A stretch of DNA of 64,000 nt from Actinomycetota bacterium (GTDB taxonomy: Bacteria > Actinomycetota > Actinomycetes > Nanopelagicales > Nanopelagicaceae): contig JAPLBF010000008.1 of assembly GCA_026392825.1 (NCBI GenBank), positions 1 to 64,000 on the forward strand, written 5' to 3'. Shown here piece after piece: positions 51,242-61,420 of the stretch. The notes beneath the pieces were generated by a model. It was not told the origin of the DNA. It saw only the letters and a program-made list of their open reading frames with translations, and did no database searches. The position numbers were made by a program, and so were the translations under genes. Numbering within the stretch: the first letter of the stretch is position 1; every line of letters starts with the position of its first letter.

Positions 51242-52887
51242 GCGAAGGCCCACTAATAGTCCAGAGCGATAAAACGCTTCTGCTAGATATCGATCATCCT
51301 CTTTCAACAGAATGTCGGCGCGCGATCGCGCCATTTGCTGAACTAGAACGTTCGCCAGAACATATCCATACCTATCGTTTAACCAACCTGGGCTTATGGA
51401 ATGCGCGCGCTGCTGGCCACGATGCAGAGCTAGTCATCGATACTCTGATTAAGTATTCACGTTACGCGGTTCCGCATTCTCTTCTTGTAGATGTTGCCGA
51501 AACAATGTCGCGCTACGGGCGTTTGCGCTTAGAAGCCGACCCAGTACACGGGCTAATTTTGATCACGACCGATGTTGGAGTTTTAGAAGAAGTTATTCGC
51601 GCGAAGAAGATTGCTCCGCTCTTGGGTGTTCGCATCGATCCCGAAACTATTGTGGTTCATCCCAGCCAGCGCGGTGCCATTAAACAATCGCTGCTTCGAC
51701 TCGGTTGGCCAGCCGAAGATTTTGCGGGATATGTTGACGGCCAAGCCCACGAAATTTCACTTAAGCAGAATGATTGGAAGATCCGCCCTTATCAAGAATT
51801 AGCAGCCGAAGGTTTTTGGCACGGTGGTTCAGGCGTAGTAGTTCTTCCCTGCGGCGCAGGTAAAACAATTGTTGGCGCAGCTGCGATGGCCCACGCCAAG
51901 GCAACGACTCTTATTTTGGTGACCAACACGGTGGCGGCGCGACAATGGCGTGATGAATTATTGCGCCGAACAACTTTAAATGAAGATGAGATCGGCGAAT
52001 ATTCTGGAGCGAAGAAAGAGATTTGTCCAGTAACAATTGCGACTTACCAAGTTATGACCAAGAAAAAGAATGGCGTTTACTCACATTTAGATTTATTCGA
52101 TACCCACGACTGGGGCTTAATTATTTATGATGAAGTCCACTTACTTCCTGCGCCAATCTTCCGATTTACTGCAGATATTCAATCGCGCCGCCGCTTAGGA
52201 CTTACCGCCACTTTAGTTCGTGAAGATGGTATGGAAGGCGAAGTCTTTTCACTTATTGGGCCAAAGCGTTTTGATGTACCTTGGAAAGAGATCGAAGCAC
52301 AGGGTTATATTGCCCCGGCAGAATGTATTGAAGTACGAGTAAACCTGACAGAAGCAGAGCGACTCTCTTATGCGACCGCAGAACCGGAAGAGCGATATCG
52401 CTACTGCGCAACGACTCGAACCAAGCGCAATGTCGTTGAAAAATTGGTGGATCTTCACTCGGGAGAACAAATACTCGTAATCGGTCAATACATCGATCAA
52501 TTAGATGATTTATCAGAGACTTTAGGCGTTCCGGTTATTAAAGGTGAGACTCCAATTAAAGAACGCGAAAGGTTATTTGCCGCCTTCCGAACAGGTGAAA
52601 TCACTTGCCTAGTCGTTTCAAAAGTCGCTAACTTTTCAATTGATCTTCCGGAGGCGACAATTGCGATCCAGGTATCTGGTGCATTTGGTTCACGTCAGGA
52701 AGAAGCGCAGCGACTAGGCCGTATCGTCAGGCCAAAAGCTGATGGCCGTGGTGCAAAGTTTTATTCTGTAGTCTCACGCGACACTATCGATCAAGATTTT
52801 GCACAGAATCGCCAACGCTTCCTCGCAGAGCAGGGCTACTCATACCGAATTATTGACGCTGACGATGTTTTTCAAGGGAAGATTTAA
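51238..52887 (+). CDS. XPB-type DNA repair helicase
   Basis: VVVLPCGAGKTIVGAAAMA, LIIYDEVHLLPAPIFRFTADIQSRRRLGLTATLVREDG, GSRQEEAQRLGRIVRPK. Confidence 0.95.
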   Translation: MSEGPLIVQSDKTLLLDIDHPLSTECRRAIAPFAELERSPEHIHTYRLTNLGLWNARAAGHDAELVIDTLIKYSRYAVPHSLLVDVAETMSRYGRLRLEADPVHGLILITTDVGVLEEVIRAKKIAPLLGVRIDPETIVVHPSQRGAIKQSLLRLGWPAEDFAGYVDGQAHEISLKQNDWKIRPYQELAAEGFWHGGSGVVVLPCGAGKTIVGAAAMAHAKATTLILVTNTVAARQWRDELLRRTTLNEDEIGEYSGAKKEICPVTIATYQVMTKKKNGVYSHLDLFDTHDWGLIIYDEVHLLPAPIFRFTADIQSRRRLGLTATLVREDGMEGEVFSLIGPKRFDVPWKEIEAQGYIAPAECIEVRVNLTEAERLSYATAEPEERYRYCATTRTKRNVVEKLVDLHSGEQILVIGQYIDQLDDLSETLGVPVIKGETPIKERERLFAAFRTGEITCLVVSKVANFSIDLPEATIAIQVSGAFGSRQEEAQRLGRIVRPKADGRGAKFYSVVSRDTIDQDFAQNRQRFLAEQGYSYRIIDADDVFQGKI

Positions 52888-53104
52888 ATCTAATCGGATC
52901 GACTTTATAAAAGTCGTGGTGCTCTCCATCAATATGAATAACTGGTACTTCGTGCCCATACAACTTTTCTAATTCATTTGAACCATCAATGTATTTAACT
53001 TCTATCTCAAAGTTAAGTTCATCTTTTAGCTCTGTGAGGGTTGTTTCAGCAACTTCGCAAAGATGGCACCCGTGGCGCGAGTAGATTGTTACTAAGTTAC
53101 TCAT
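52850..53104 (-). CDS. Glutaredoxin-family protein
   Basis: IYSRHGCHLCEVAETTL, VPVIHIDGEH; 38-nt convergent overlap with the XPB gene. Confidence 0.87.
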   Translation of the reverse strand: MSNLVTIYSRHGCHLCEVAETTLTELKDELNFEIEVKYIDGSNELEKLYGHEVPVIHIDGEHHDFYKVDPIRFKSSLEKHRQRQ

Positions 53105-53436
53105 TTTTTCTTGGATTGCTTTGAGGTAAAAGCGCGATCGACTAGCTCTTGAATAACCAAGGTTGCATCACCTTTTGCCCGATACAAATTCTCTTCAGCG
53201 CTTTTTAAAACTGTTTCTGCCGTTGTCTTAGTAACCGTTCCGACTAGTGGGCCATACTTCTTTGAGAAAATGGTGTGAGCCAACTGACCAATTGCGCTAG
53301 CTAACTCCCCACGGGCTTCTTCTAAAGTGGGTTCAGGTCGTGCTGATTCACCGGAAAAATTAAGAATCGCTGGTCGCTCAGATTTCATACGAGCAATTAC
53401 CTGATCCAAATCAGTATTAGCGCTTTCGGAGGACAT
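53101..53436 (-). CDS. Hypothetical protein
   Basis: 111-aa ORF overlapping the glutaredoxin start by 4 nt. Confidence 0.65.
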   Translation of the reverse strand: MSSESANTDLDQVIARMKSERPAILNFSGESARPEPTLEEARGELASAIGQLAHTIFSKKYGPLVGTVTKTTAETVLKSAEENLYRAKGDATLVIQELVDRAFTSKQSKKK

Positions 53437-53471
53437 GGGGACATTCTCGCATCCTGATACCGTTGGGCGCT

Positions 53472-55853
53472 ATGGCGAGCAAAAAAGTGAGATCTTTGAA
53501 GCGATCCTTCGCCATTGCCACATCTTTTGCGATCTTTTTAGCAGGATTTACAACTCCGGCCACCGCGCAATCTCAAGTTTTAGTTAGACCGGCCACACAA
53601 TGGGGAAATGTTTACGCGGGACCTGCCACTAATAGCCTCCAGTCGCCAAAACCAAAGGTCGCAAATTTAGAGAAGAAGGCGAAAATTATTGTTAAATTCA
53701 ATAATTTTCCAAAGTGGACCGAAATTCAATTACAGGCAGCCGTTGATGTTTGGGCAGAGAATTTTGAATCTAAAGTTCCAATTCACATTGAAGCAACCTG
53801 GGGGCGTTCTTCTTCATATAGCATTTTAGGAAGTGCGCGTCCCGGAAATTACTTCGCAAATTTTGCAGGCGCTCCCGATCCAAGTCTTTGGTATCCATCT
53901 GCCCTAGCAAATGCTTTAGCGGGTAGAGATCTAGATGGCGATACCCCAGAAATGATTATTACTGTGAACTCGTTAGCGGATTGGTATCGCGGTGGCGGAG
54001 TTGGTCCGAGCAAAAGTGAATACGATCTACAATCTGTGATGTTGCACGAAATGGCACACGGCTTGGGATTCCTATCCACAAGTAATTACGATAAATTCTT
54101 CGGCTATGGGTCGATTGATCAACCAACGCCATTCGATGCATACGTTCAAACTGGCGATGGTCGCAGACTCTCTGATCTCCCATCTCCATCTCTTGAACTC
54201 GGTGAAGCACTTACTTCAAAGTTAGTTTGGTCAGGTGCAAACGGAATTGCAGCTAATGGCGGAGTTAAACCACTTCTTCACTCACCAAAGAAATATGAAG
54301 ATGGATCTTCAACGAGCCACTTAGATGAAAACGCATTTGATAACGCCGGTAAAAATGCAGTGATGTCTCCTAATTTGGCAGCAGGTGAAGTTTTTCACGA
54401 TCCAGGGCCGTTATTGCTGGCAATGATGCAAGATTTGCGCGCTAAACCTCCGGTAGGAATTGCAGTTGGTATCCCTCAGATTGTCCGCAATCCTGAAGCG
54501 TTAATTTCTGACGCTGGAGCAATAGTTAAATTCGACCCACCAGCCAATGCCCGTGCGGCTCAGATAACTAGCTACACGGTTAAGAACGATAGAACTGGAG
54601 CAGAGAAGAGCTTTACAAATAGTCCAGTGATGTTTTCTGGGCTAAAAAATGGCACCTCTTATACCTTCACTATTACTGCATCAAATTCACTTGGAACTTC
54701 TGTCCCAGTTACGACAAATGCCATCACACCAAAGGCGGGTTGGGTCAAGAAGGTTATTGATTCAAATGCGGATGCTAAGAACTTAACGACAGTTACATTT
54801 AATGGAAATCCGGCAATCATCTATCAAGATGATTTTAACGGTGCACTTAAAGTTGCACTTTGGAACGGAAAACTCTGGAGCAAGTTGATTGTGGATGGAC
54901 GCGGCGGTTCTGCTGGCCGCACCAGAAATCCGATCGCTGGTGATCTATCTGCCTGCGTAAGTGGTTCTGGAAAAGCACAGACCTTACATATGTTCTACGC
55001 CGATTCAGTTGATAAAGATCTTAGGTATGCAACATACGATGGCAAAACATTTAAATTTGAAGTTATCGACGGCAACGGCGCTGCCGTAAATAAGTATGAA
55101 GACCCAATTCGTGTCCGTACTGCAAGCGATGTGAGCGTTTCCAATGCTTGTTCAGTCAGTGCAGTCGGCGTGCAAGCGTTCTATCGTGATGAGTCACAGG
55201 GAATTTTACTAGGCGCGGTAAAAGCTAGCGGTAGCAAAGAATGGAAGTATGAACTTGTCGATGGTGATCGCAAAACAGATGGCCGGACTACTGGGGATGT
55301 GGCTTTTCATTTAGATGCACTCTTTGACGGTAGAGAGACAGTTTTGTTATATGACTCAGTGGATGCAATTAACCAGCGAAAAGTAGTGACTGCAGGATCT
55401 ATTCACGTTGCAAAACGAAGTGGCATAAGCCCATCAGCATGGCGTTACTCAATCCTTGATACATCTAACGGACCGGTTGCAGTTGCAGGTTATGACGTCA
55501 CACTTCAAAAAGGGGCCCGTGGAATATTAGCTACTTGGCTGACTTCCTCCGGATTGACGATCCCGAAAGCGGAGAAAATTCGCTGGACATACCTTGCTGA
55601 ACCAAGTGATGTAAAAACTCTTGCTACAAATGGATTTGGAACTCCAAGCAAATTCTTAAGCAGCAACGGTTCGACCACTGTATTCAACTGTCAGGAACGT
55701 CTGTGCGCCTTAGATATATCTACCAATGCACTTTCTTTGGTAGCAAAGGAGCAGAGCGTTGACGGTTTGGATTCAGCGTGGATAGTTTTAAATAAAGTCC
55801 GTTATCTAATATCTGGAATAGATGGAAAATTGGTCTCTCTCCGCGCTGCTTAA
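53472..55853 (+). CDS. Secreted zinc-metallopeptidase-like protein with Fn3-like and C-terminal repeat region
   Basis: Signal peptide; VMLHEMAHGLGFLST zinc-binding motif; Fn3-like NPEALISDAGAIVKFDPPANARAAQITSYTVKN; start set at ATG 53472. Confidence 0.75.
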   Translation: MASKKVRSLKRSFAIATSFAIFLAGFTTPATAQSQVLVRPATQWGNVYAGPATNSLQSPKPKVANLEKKAKIIVKFNNFPKWTEIQLQAAVDVWAENFESKVPIHIEATWGRSSSYSILGSARPGNYFANFAGAPDPSLWYPSALANALAGRDLDGDTPEMIITVNSLADWYRGGGVGPSKSEYDLQSVMLHEMAHGLGFLSTSNYDKFFGYGSIDQPTPFDAYVQTGDGRRLSDLPSPSLELGEALTSKLVWSGANGIAANGGVKPLLHSPKKYEDGSSTSHLDENAFDNAGKNAVMSPNLAAGEVFHDPGPLLLAMMQDLRAKPPVGIAVGIPQIVRNPEALISDAGAIVKFDPPANARAAQITSYTVKNDRTGAEKSFTNSPVMFSGLKNGTSYTFTITASNSLGTSVPVTTNAITPKAGWVKKVIDSNADAKNLTTVTFNGNPAIIYQDDFNGALKVALWNGKLWSKLIVDGRGGSAGRTRNPIAGDLSACVSGSGKAQTLHMFYADSVDKDLRYATYDGKTFKFEVIDGNGAAVNKYEDPIRVRTASDVSVSNACSVSAVGVQAFYRDESQGILLGAVKASGSKEWKYELVDGDRKTDGRTTGDVAFHLDALFDGRETVLLYDSVDAINQRKVVTAGSIHVAKRSGISPSAWRYSILDTSNGPVAVAGYDVTLQKGARGILATWLTSSGLTIPKAEKIRWTYLAEPSDVKTLATNGFGTPSKFLSSNGSTTVFNCQERLCALDISTNALSLVAKEQSVDGLDSAWIVLNKVRYLISGIDGKLVSLRAA

Positions 55854-57056
55854 TTAACGACCTGCAGCGCGCAGAATATCTCCAGAGGAAGTTAAAACTA
55901 CAAGCCCAGCTTCTGCAGAGTATCCGGCTGCAAAAGGAGTGCTTAGTAGCAACTCTGTAAATGCACCAATCAGTATTCCTTTGCTATCAAATTGAAGTGC
56001 GGCAGATTGTCCTTTTCTCACCTTGAAGCCCGTAACTCCCTTCAATGCGGTAGTCGGTTCGAAAATTGCAAATACTGAACCGTTCGCTCCAGGTGCAGCC
56101 AAGCTATTTCCAGTAGATGGAAATCGAGTGGTCCAAGTTGGGGCAAACGAAGGATTAAATTTTGTTATCGCTGTTTCAATTTTCGTACCGCTCTTTACTA
56201 CACCTGTTAAAAAGTTTGTTGCAGTCGCGCTCTGCCAGTCACGTATTGCTCCTGCAGCGGAGCTACGCACAACGCTAGAGATCGAACCGGCTTTAGAGAC
56301 TTTCAGCAAAATGCCATCAACTTTACCCGCTAACTTTTTACCGCCTAGCGTTTCGCTGCTAGATCCAAATAGCGAAGTAGAGCCATCTGCACCACGGAAA
56401 ATAGCGCTGAATTTACTTTTGATTGTTCCGATTTTTATTTCTTTTTCTAACTTTCCTGCCTTAACTAAAGCAAGAGATTGTCCATTTTCTCGCGATAGCA
56501 ATACTGACGCTCCTGATGTATTAACCGAAATTTCATCAACGAGTGCTGGTTGAGTTGTTTTCAAATCTATCTGTGACAATAAATCACCTAATGGCGAAAA
56601 TTGCCACAAGGAAATATTCTTCATGTCACCGCGCAGCTCAATCGGACTTTCCACCGTTACCGAATCTGGATTAAGCGCACCAGCAATAGTGGTCGCAGTC
56701 TCTGGAAATGATGCAGAGGCGCTATTTCCTATTAACCAGATTGAGCCCTGGGTATCAAAGCTTATTGAAGTTGCGACCTCATCTCGGCCAGAATCAACGG
56801 TTTTTGACCAGATCTGCGTACCCGCAAAGTCGATGGCGCGAAGCTGAATATCTGAGCTCTGTCCAACTATGTTGGCATAAGTAATTATCGCTTTATTCGT
56901 TACGACCATTCCTTCAGCGGTTGCATCCTTGGTTAATTGCACAAAAGACTTTGTTGCAACCGTTTTAGGTACAGCTTGTGCGGTTGGCGTAATTGCAACT
57001 GCAAATGCAATTGCTGCGAGAAGGGATTTATTAAGCAAGTTCTTGCGAGCGATCAC
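55854..57056 (-). CDS. Secreted protein of unknown function (possible beta-propeller-like repeats)
   Basis: Signal peptide (LLAAIAFAVAITPTAQA); repeated patterns such as IDFAGTQIWSKTVDSGRDEVATSISFDTQGSIWLIGNSAS. Confidence 0.68.
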   Translation of the reverse strand: MIARKNLLNKSLLAAIAFAVAITPTAQAVPKTVATKSFVQLTKDATAEGMVVTNKAIITYANIVGQSSDIQLRAIDFAGTQIWSKTVDSGRDEVATSISFDTQGSIWLIGNSASASFPETATTIAGALNPDSVTVESPIELRGDMKNISLWQFSPLGDLLSQIDLKTTQPALVDEISVNTSGASVLLSRENGQSLALVKAGKLEKEIKIGTIKSKFSAIFRGADGSTSLFGSSSETLGGKKLAGKVDGILLKVSKAGSISSVVRSSAAGAIRDWQSATATNFLTGVVKSGTKIETAITKFNPSFAPTWTTRFPSTGNSLAAPGANGSVFAIFEPTTALKGVTGFKVRKGQSAALQFDSKGILIGAFTELLLSTPFAAGYSAEAGLVVLTSSGDILRAAGR

Positions 57057-57840
57057 GTGCTGCCTTCATTGCTTTTGCTACTACCTCAGAAATATCAGAG
57101 TCGTTAAATGAATTGAGTGCTGCAAAAGTTGTTCCGTTAGGGCTAGTTACCTTTTCACGTAACGTTGTTGGACTATCCCCTGATTGATCAAGTAATTTCG
57201 CGGCTCCAACCATTGTTTGAATAGTTAATGTGGTTGCATCAGCGTGCGAAAGACCAAGTGCAACCGCGCCTTCAACCATCGCTTCTACAAATCTAAAGAG
57301 GTATGCGGGTCCAGAACCACTGGTTGCGGTGACGGCATCCTGCAGTTCTTCATTGACTTCAATGACTTTTCCTACAGCGCCTAAGAAACCAAGAACAAAT
57401 TGACGTTGTTCTTCAGTTACCAGAGCGCAGCAAGAAATTGCGGCCATGCCGGCGCCCACCAACGTTGGAGTGTTTGGCATTACCCTGATTACAGGGTTGG
57501 CTTTAGTTCCAATTGAATTGGCGATTCCCTGAATCTGCTTACCCGCGACAAAAGATATGACCAGACATCCTGGGCGAATTTCTGACTTAATCTCTTGAAG
57601 TACGGTTGCCATATCTTGTGGTTTTACTACCAACAAAATCATGTCGCATTTAGCAATGTTTTCACTGAGCGGAGCCCTTGATACTTTATAACGGTCTATT
57701 AACTCGAGTGCTCGCTCTTCGCGCTTTTCAGAGATAGTGATCGCACTAGGTGAAATTCCATATGTAATCAACGCGGAGATAAGGGCTTCACCCATTACTC
57801 CGGCACCTATGACGGCAACCTGTTTTTCTGAATTAGCCAT
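57031..57840 (-). CDS. proC: Pyrroline-5-carboxylate reductase
   Basis: VAVIGAGVMGEALISALI, VIRVMPNTPTLVGAGMAAI, SGSGPAYLFRFVEAM. Confidence 0.96.
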   Translation of the reverse strand: MANSEKQVAVIGAGVMGEALISALITYGISPSAITISEKREERALELIDRYKVSRAPLSENIAKCDMILLVVKPQDMATVLQEIKSEIRPGCLVISFVAGKQIQGIANSIGTKANPVIRVMPNTPTLVGAGMAAISCCALVTEEQRQFVLGFLGAVGKVIEVNEELQDAVTATSGSGPAYLFRFVEAMVEGAVALGLSHADATTLTIQTMVGAAKLLDQSGDSPTTLREKVTSPNGTTFAALNSFNDSDISEVVAKAMKAARDRSQELA

Positions 57841-57870
57841 AGCGAAAGAGTACGCGTAGGCTCTGCACCT

Positions 57871-58680
57871 ATGTCAGAAATAAAGCCAGGTTTCGCACGC
57901 GATTGGGTGGAATTTACCGACCCCAATGATGAGGAAGAAATCTTTAAATGCGACCTCACTTGGCTAACTTCATATTGGACCTGTATTTATGGCGATGGCT
58001 GTAAAGGTGTATTTGAGAATCGACCAAACGCGGGTTGCTGCACAGAAGGTGCAATGTATTCCGATGAAGATGACGAAGAACGCGTTCGTAAAGCAGCCGC
58101 TGACTTAACACCTGAAATGTGGCAGTTCTACGATCAAGCACGTCCAAAGAAGCCAAATGGACAACTTCGAATTTCAGATTTAGATGAAGATAAAGAACGA
58201 AAGACTCGCACAGTTGATGACGGTTGCATTTTCTTAAATCGCAAAGGTTATGAGGCTCCCGGATTTACTGGTTCGTTTGGTTGCGTGCTTCATCATTTGG
58301 CTCAAAAAGAGAACCGTCACTTTGTTGATACCAAACCTGATGTTTGTTGGCAGCTTCCACTTCGCCGCAGTTTTGAAACTCGCGAAGTTGGCGAGCGCGA
58401 ATATTCAGTAACTGTAATCGGTGAATACGAACGCCTGGCATGGGGCGATGGCGGAGATGACTTTGATTGGTACTGCACTAGCAACACTGATGCACACGTC
58501 GGCAGCGAACCGGTTTACATTTCTAATCGCACCGAACTTCAAGCTTTGATGGGTGAGGCGGCTTATGCAGTCCTTGCCGAGCATTGTGATAAGCGCGTTA
58601 AAGGAATCAACGATGCGAAAGCGCGCTCACTTCCACTCTTTGTTATTCAACACCCAGCATCAGTTGCTGCTGGGAAGTAG
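57871..58680 (+). CDS. Conserved Cys-rich hypothetical protein
   Basis: CDLTWLTSYWTCIYGDGCKGVFENRPNAGCCTEGAMYSDEDDEERV; CIFLNRKGY...GCVLHHLA. Confidence 0.78.
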   Translation: MSEIKPGFARDWVEFTDPNDEEEIFKCDLTWLTSYWTCIYGDGCKGVFENRPNAGCCTEGAMYSDEDDEERVRKAAADLTPEMWQFYDQARPKKPNGQLRISDLDEDKERKTRTVDDGCIFLNRKGYEAPGFTGSFGCVLHHLAQKENRHFVDTKPDVCWQLPLRRSFETREVGEREYSVTVIGEYERLAWGDGGDDFDWYCTSNTDAHVGSEPVYISNRTELQALMGEAAYAVLAEHCDKRVKGINDAKARSLPLFVIQHPASVAAGK

Positions 58681-58706
58681 TCAGCCCCACCCTCTAGAGT
58701 TTACGT

Positions 58707-60071
58707 ATGGCTAAAGTCGAGAAGGATCCATTCCGCTGTTCTGAATGCGGCTGGGGCTCCCAAAAATGGGTTGGTCGATGTGGCGAATGCCAAGCCTGGG
58801 GCAGCGTTGAAGAACTTGCTGCACCTAAGAAACTCTCACTTGTCCCTGGAAAAGTTACCCACGCAGCAACACCTATCGGCGAAGTTGACCTTTCATCGGC
58901 ACGCGCTCGTGCAACAGGAGTATCTGAGTTAGATCGCGTACTGGGTGGTGGCTTAGTACCAGGTGCCGCAATCTTGCTTGCAGGCGAACCCGGCGTTGGT
59001 AAATCAACGCTTCTTTTATCTGTTGCAGCGCAAACAGCTGCTAAAGGAATTCCCGCCCTCTACATAAGCGGTGAAGAATCCGCTTCACAAGTTCGCTTAC
59101 GTGCCGAACGAATCAACGCCGTTGATCCTAAATTATTTTTAGCATCCGAAACCGATCTCGGTGCAGTGATTGCACATATTGATTCCGTTAAACCAGAACT
59201 TTTAATTATCGATAGCGTTCAAACAATTGGTTCTGCTGCAGCCGATGGCTCACCAGGTGGCGTCACACAAGTTCGCGAAGTTGCCGGCGCACTCATCCGC
59301 ATCTGTAAAGATCGCGATATCACTTTGCTTCTCGTTGGCCACGTTACAAAAGATGGTTCTATCGCAGGCCCACGCTTGCTCGAACATATAGTTGATGTTG
59401 TTCTGCAATTTGAAGGCGAGCGACACTCACGACTTCGTTTGATTCGCGCCATCAAAAATCGCTTTGGTGCATCTGATGAAGTTGGTTGCTTTGATTTAAG
59501 TGATACCGGAATCGAAAGCGTGCTTGACCCAACCGGACTCTTTACTTCTCGCCATGCCGAACCAGTTCCAGGTACTTGCGTAACTGTGACTCTGGAAGGC
59601 CGCCGTCCACTTCTTGCTGAAATCCAAGCGTTAGTTAGCCAAGGGCGCGAAAATGATTTTGGAAATGCTCGTCGCGTCACCAGTGGACTTGATTCTGCGC
59701 GCACTTCAATGACTCTGGCAGTACTTGAACTTCGCGCCAATGTGCGCGTCGGTGGTCGTGATGTCTATGCCGCAACAGTCGGTGGAATGAAGATGTCAGA
59801 GCCGGCAGCAGATCTTGCACTAGCACTCGCTGTTGCATCCGCTGCAAAAGCTTTAGCGCTACCTGCAGATTTAGTTGCGATTGGCGAAGTCGGTCTTGCA
59901 GGTGAAATTCGCAAGGTAAGCGGTGTTTCACGTCGCTTGGCTGAGGCATATCGTTTAGGTTTCAAGCGCGCACTCGTGCCCGCAGGCAGTGATGTAAAAA
60001 TCGATGGCATGGAGATCTTTGAAGTATCTCGCCTTGATCAAGCGCTACAACGTGTAAAAATTAACACATGA
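58707..60071 (+). CDS. radA: DNA repair protein RadA
   Basis: Zinc finger FRCSECGWGSQKWVGRCGECQAWGS; LLAGEPGVGKSTLLL; KNRFGASDEVGCF. Confidence 0.97.
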   Translation: MAKVEKDPFRCSECGWGSQKWVGRCGECQAWGSVEELAAPKKLSLVPGKVTHAATPIGEVDLSSARARATGVSELDRVLGGGLVPGAAILLAGEPGVGKSTLLLSVAAQTAAKGIPALYISGEESASQVRLRAERINAVDPKLFLASETDLGAVIAHIDSVKPELLIIDSVQTIGSAAADGSPGGVTQVREVAGALIRICKDRDITLLLVGHVTKDGSIAGPRLLEHIVDVVLQFEGERHSRLRLIRAIKNRFGASDEVGCFDLSDTGIESVLDPTGLFTSRHAEPVPGTCVTVTLEGRRPLLAEIQALVSQGRENDFGNARRVTSGLDSARTSMTLAVLELRANVRVGGRDVYAATVGGMKMSEPAADLALALAVASAAKALALPADLVAIGEVGLAGEIRKVSGVSRRLAEAYRLGFKRALVPAGSDVKIDGMEIFEVSRLDQALQRVKINT

Positions 60072-61420
60072 GCCATCTCGCAGCGCTTTCTAACCTGCTT
60101 GGCCCAGATGCATCGCTGATCTCTGATCCTGATATCACTTCTTCTTATTCACGCGATCAAGCGCCATTTGCAAAGAGCGCTCCACCATTTGCCGTATTGC
60201 TCGCCCGCAGTGCGGAGGAGATTTCGATTGCTTTGAAATATGCAAATGAAAATAGGATTCCAGTTGTAACTCGTGGCGCGGGCAGTGGTTTATCGGGTGG
60301 CGCTAATGCATCAGCTGACTCGCTAGTTATCTCGCTCGAGAAAATGAATCAGATAATTGAAATAGATGCCGCAAATCAGATTGCCCGAGTTCAAGCAGGG
60401 GTAATTAACCTTGATCTTGATACCGCTGCAAGCAAACTCGGTTTGGCTTACCTTCCAGATCCTGCCAGCCGTGATTGGTCTTCACTTGGCGGCAATGCCG
60501 CAACTAATGCAGGCGGCATGTGTTGTGTTAAGTACGGCGTAACTTCAGCGCACGTGCGAGCGATGCAAGTTGTCTTAGCAAGCGGTGAAATAATTGAGTT
60601 AGGTAAAGCCACTAAAAAATCTGTAACAACGTATGACTTACTTCATTTGTTTATTGGCTCAGAAGGAACTCTCGGTGTAATAACGGAACTCACATTGAAT
60701 TTAGAAATTCGCCCTGCTGCTCCGTCAACTTTGATCGCAACTTTTCCAGAAATCACAAAGGCAGGTGCTGCAGCCGCTGCGCTTTTGAAGTACCGACCAT
60801 CAATGTTAGAAATTGTTGATCAGACAACTCTCAAGGCAGTTGAGGCGTGGCATCCACTCGGCTTTGAAGTTGCCGGTGCGGTGTTGTTAATGCAGTTAGA
60901 TGAAAACCATTCACTATGTGAAGCGGCGTTAAATACTTGTAAAGAATTTGGCTCGATTGATGGCGTTTACTCGGATGATCCAACCGATGCTGCCGATTTA
61001 ATTCGCGTTCGCAAGATGGCATATCCAGCACTTGAAAGAATGGGTGCAACTTTGCTTGATGATGTCGCTCTTCCGATTACCAAAATCGCAGAATTTGTTG
61101 AGAAAGTGGAGGCGTTAAGTAAGCGCGCAGATTTAACTATTGGAATTTTCGGCCATGCTGGAGATGGAAATATGCACCCAACCATCGTTCATGACCACGG
61201 AGATGATGCAGCAGCAGAGCGGGCGCAGCAGACTTTCAATGAGATTGTGGAAATAGCCCAGTCGCTCGGTGGGTCTGCAAGTGGTGAACACGGAATTGGT
61301 TCAATTAAAACCGGATTCGTCACCAACGAAACCTCAGCGAAAGTGATTGAGTTACAGCGCGCAGTAAAGAAAGTCTTCGATCCGAATTCAATTCTGAATC
61401 CAGGAAAGAAGATTCCTTAA
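60068..61420 (+). CDS. FAD-linked oxidase, glycolate/lactate oxidase GlcD-like
   Basis: [80 protein letters not shown]. Confidence 0.92.
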   Translation: MSHLAALSNLLGPDASLISDPDITSSYSRDQAPFAKSAPPFAVLLARSAEEISIALKYANENRIPVVTRGAGSGLSGGANASADSLVISLEKMNQIIEIDAANQIARVQAGVINLDLDTAASKLGLAYLPDPASRDWSSLGGNAATNAGGMCCVKYGVTSAHVRAMQVVLASGEIIELGKATKKSVTTYDLLHLFIGSEGTLGVITELTLNLEIRPAAPSTLIATFPEITKAGAAAAALLKYRPSMLEIVDQTTLKAVEAWHPLGFEVAGAVLLMQLDENHSLCEAALNTCKEFGSIDGVYSDDPTDAADLIRVRKMAYPALERMGATLLDDVALPITKIAEFVEKVEALSKRADLTIGIFGHAGDGNMHPTIVHDHGDDAAAERAQQTFNEIVEIAQSLGGSASGEHGIGSIKTGFVTNETSAKVIELQRAVKKVFDPNSILNPGKKIP

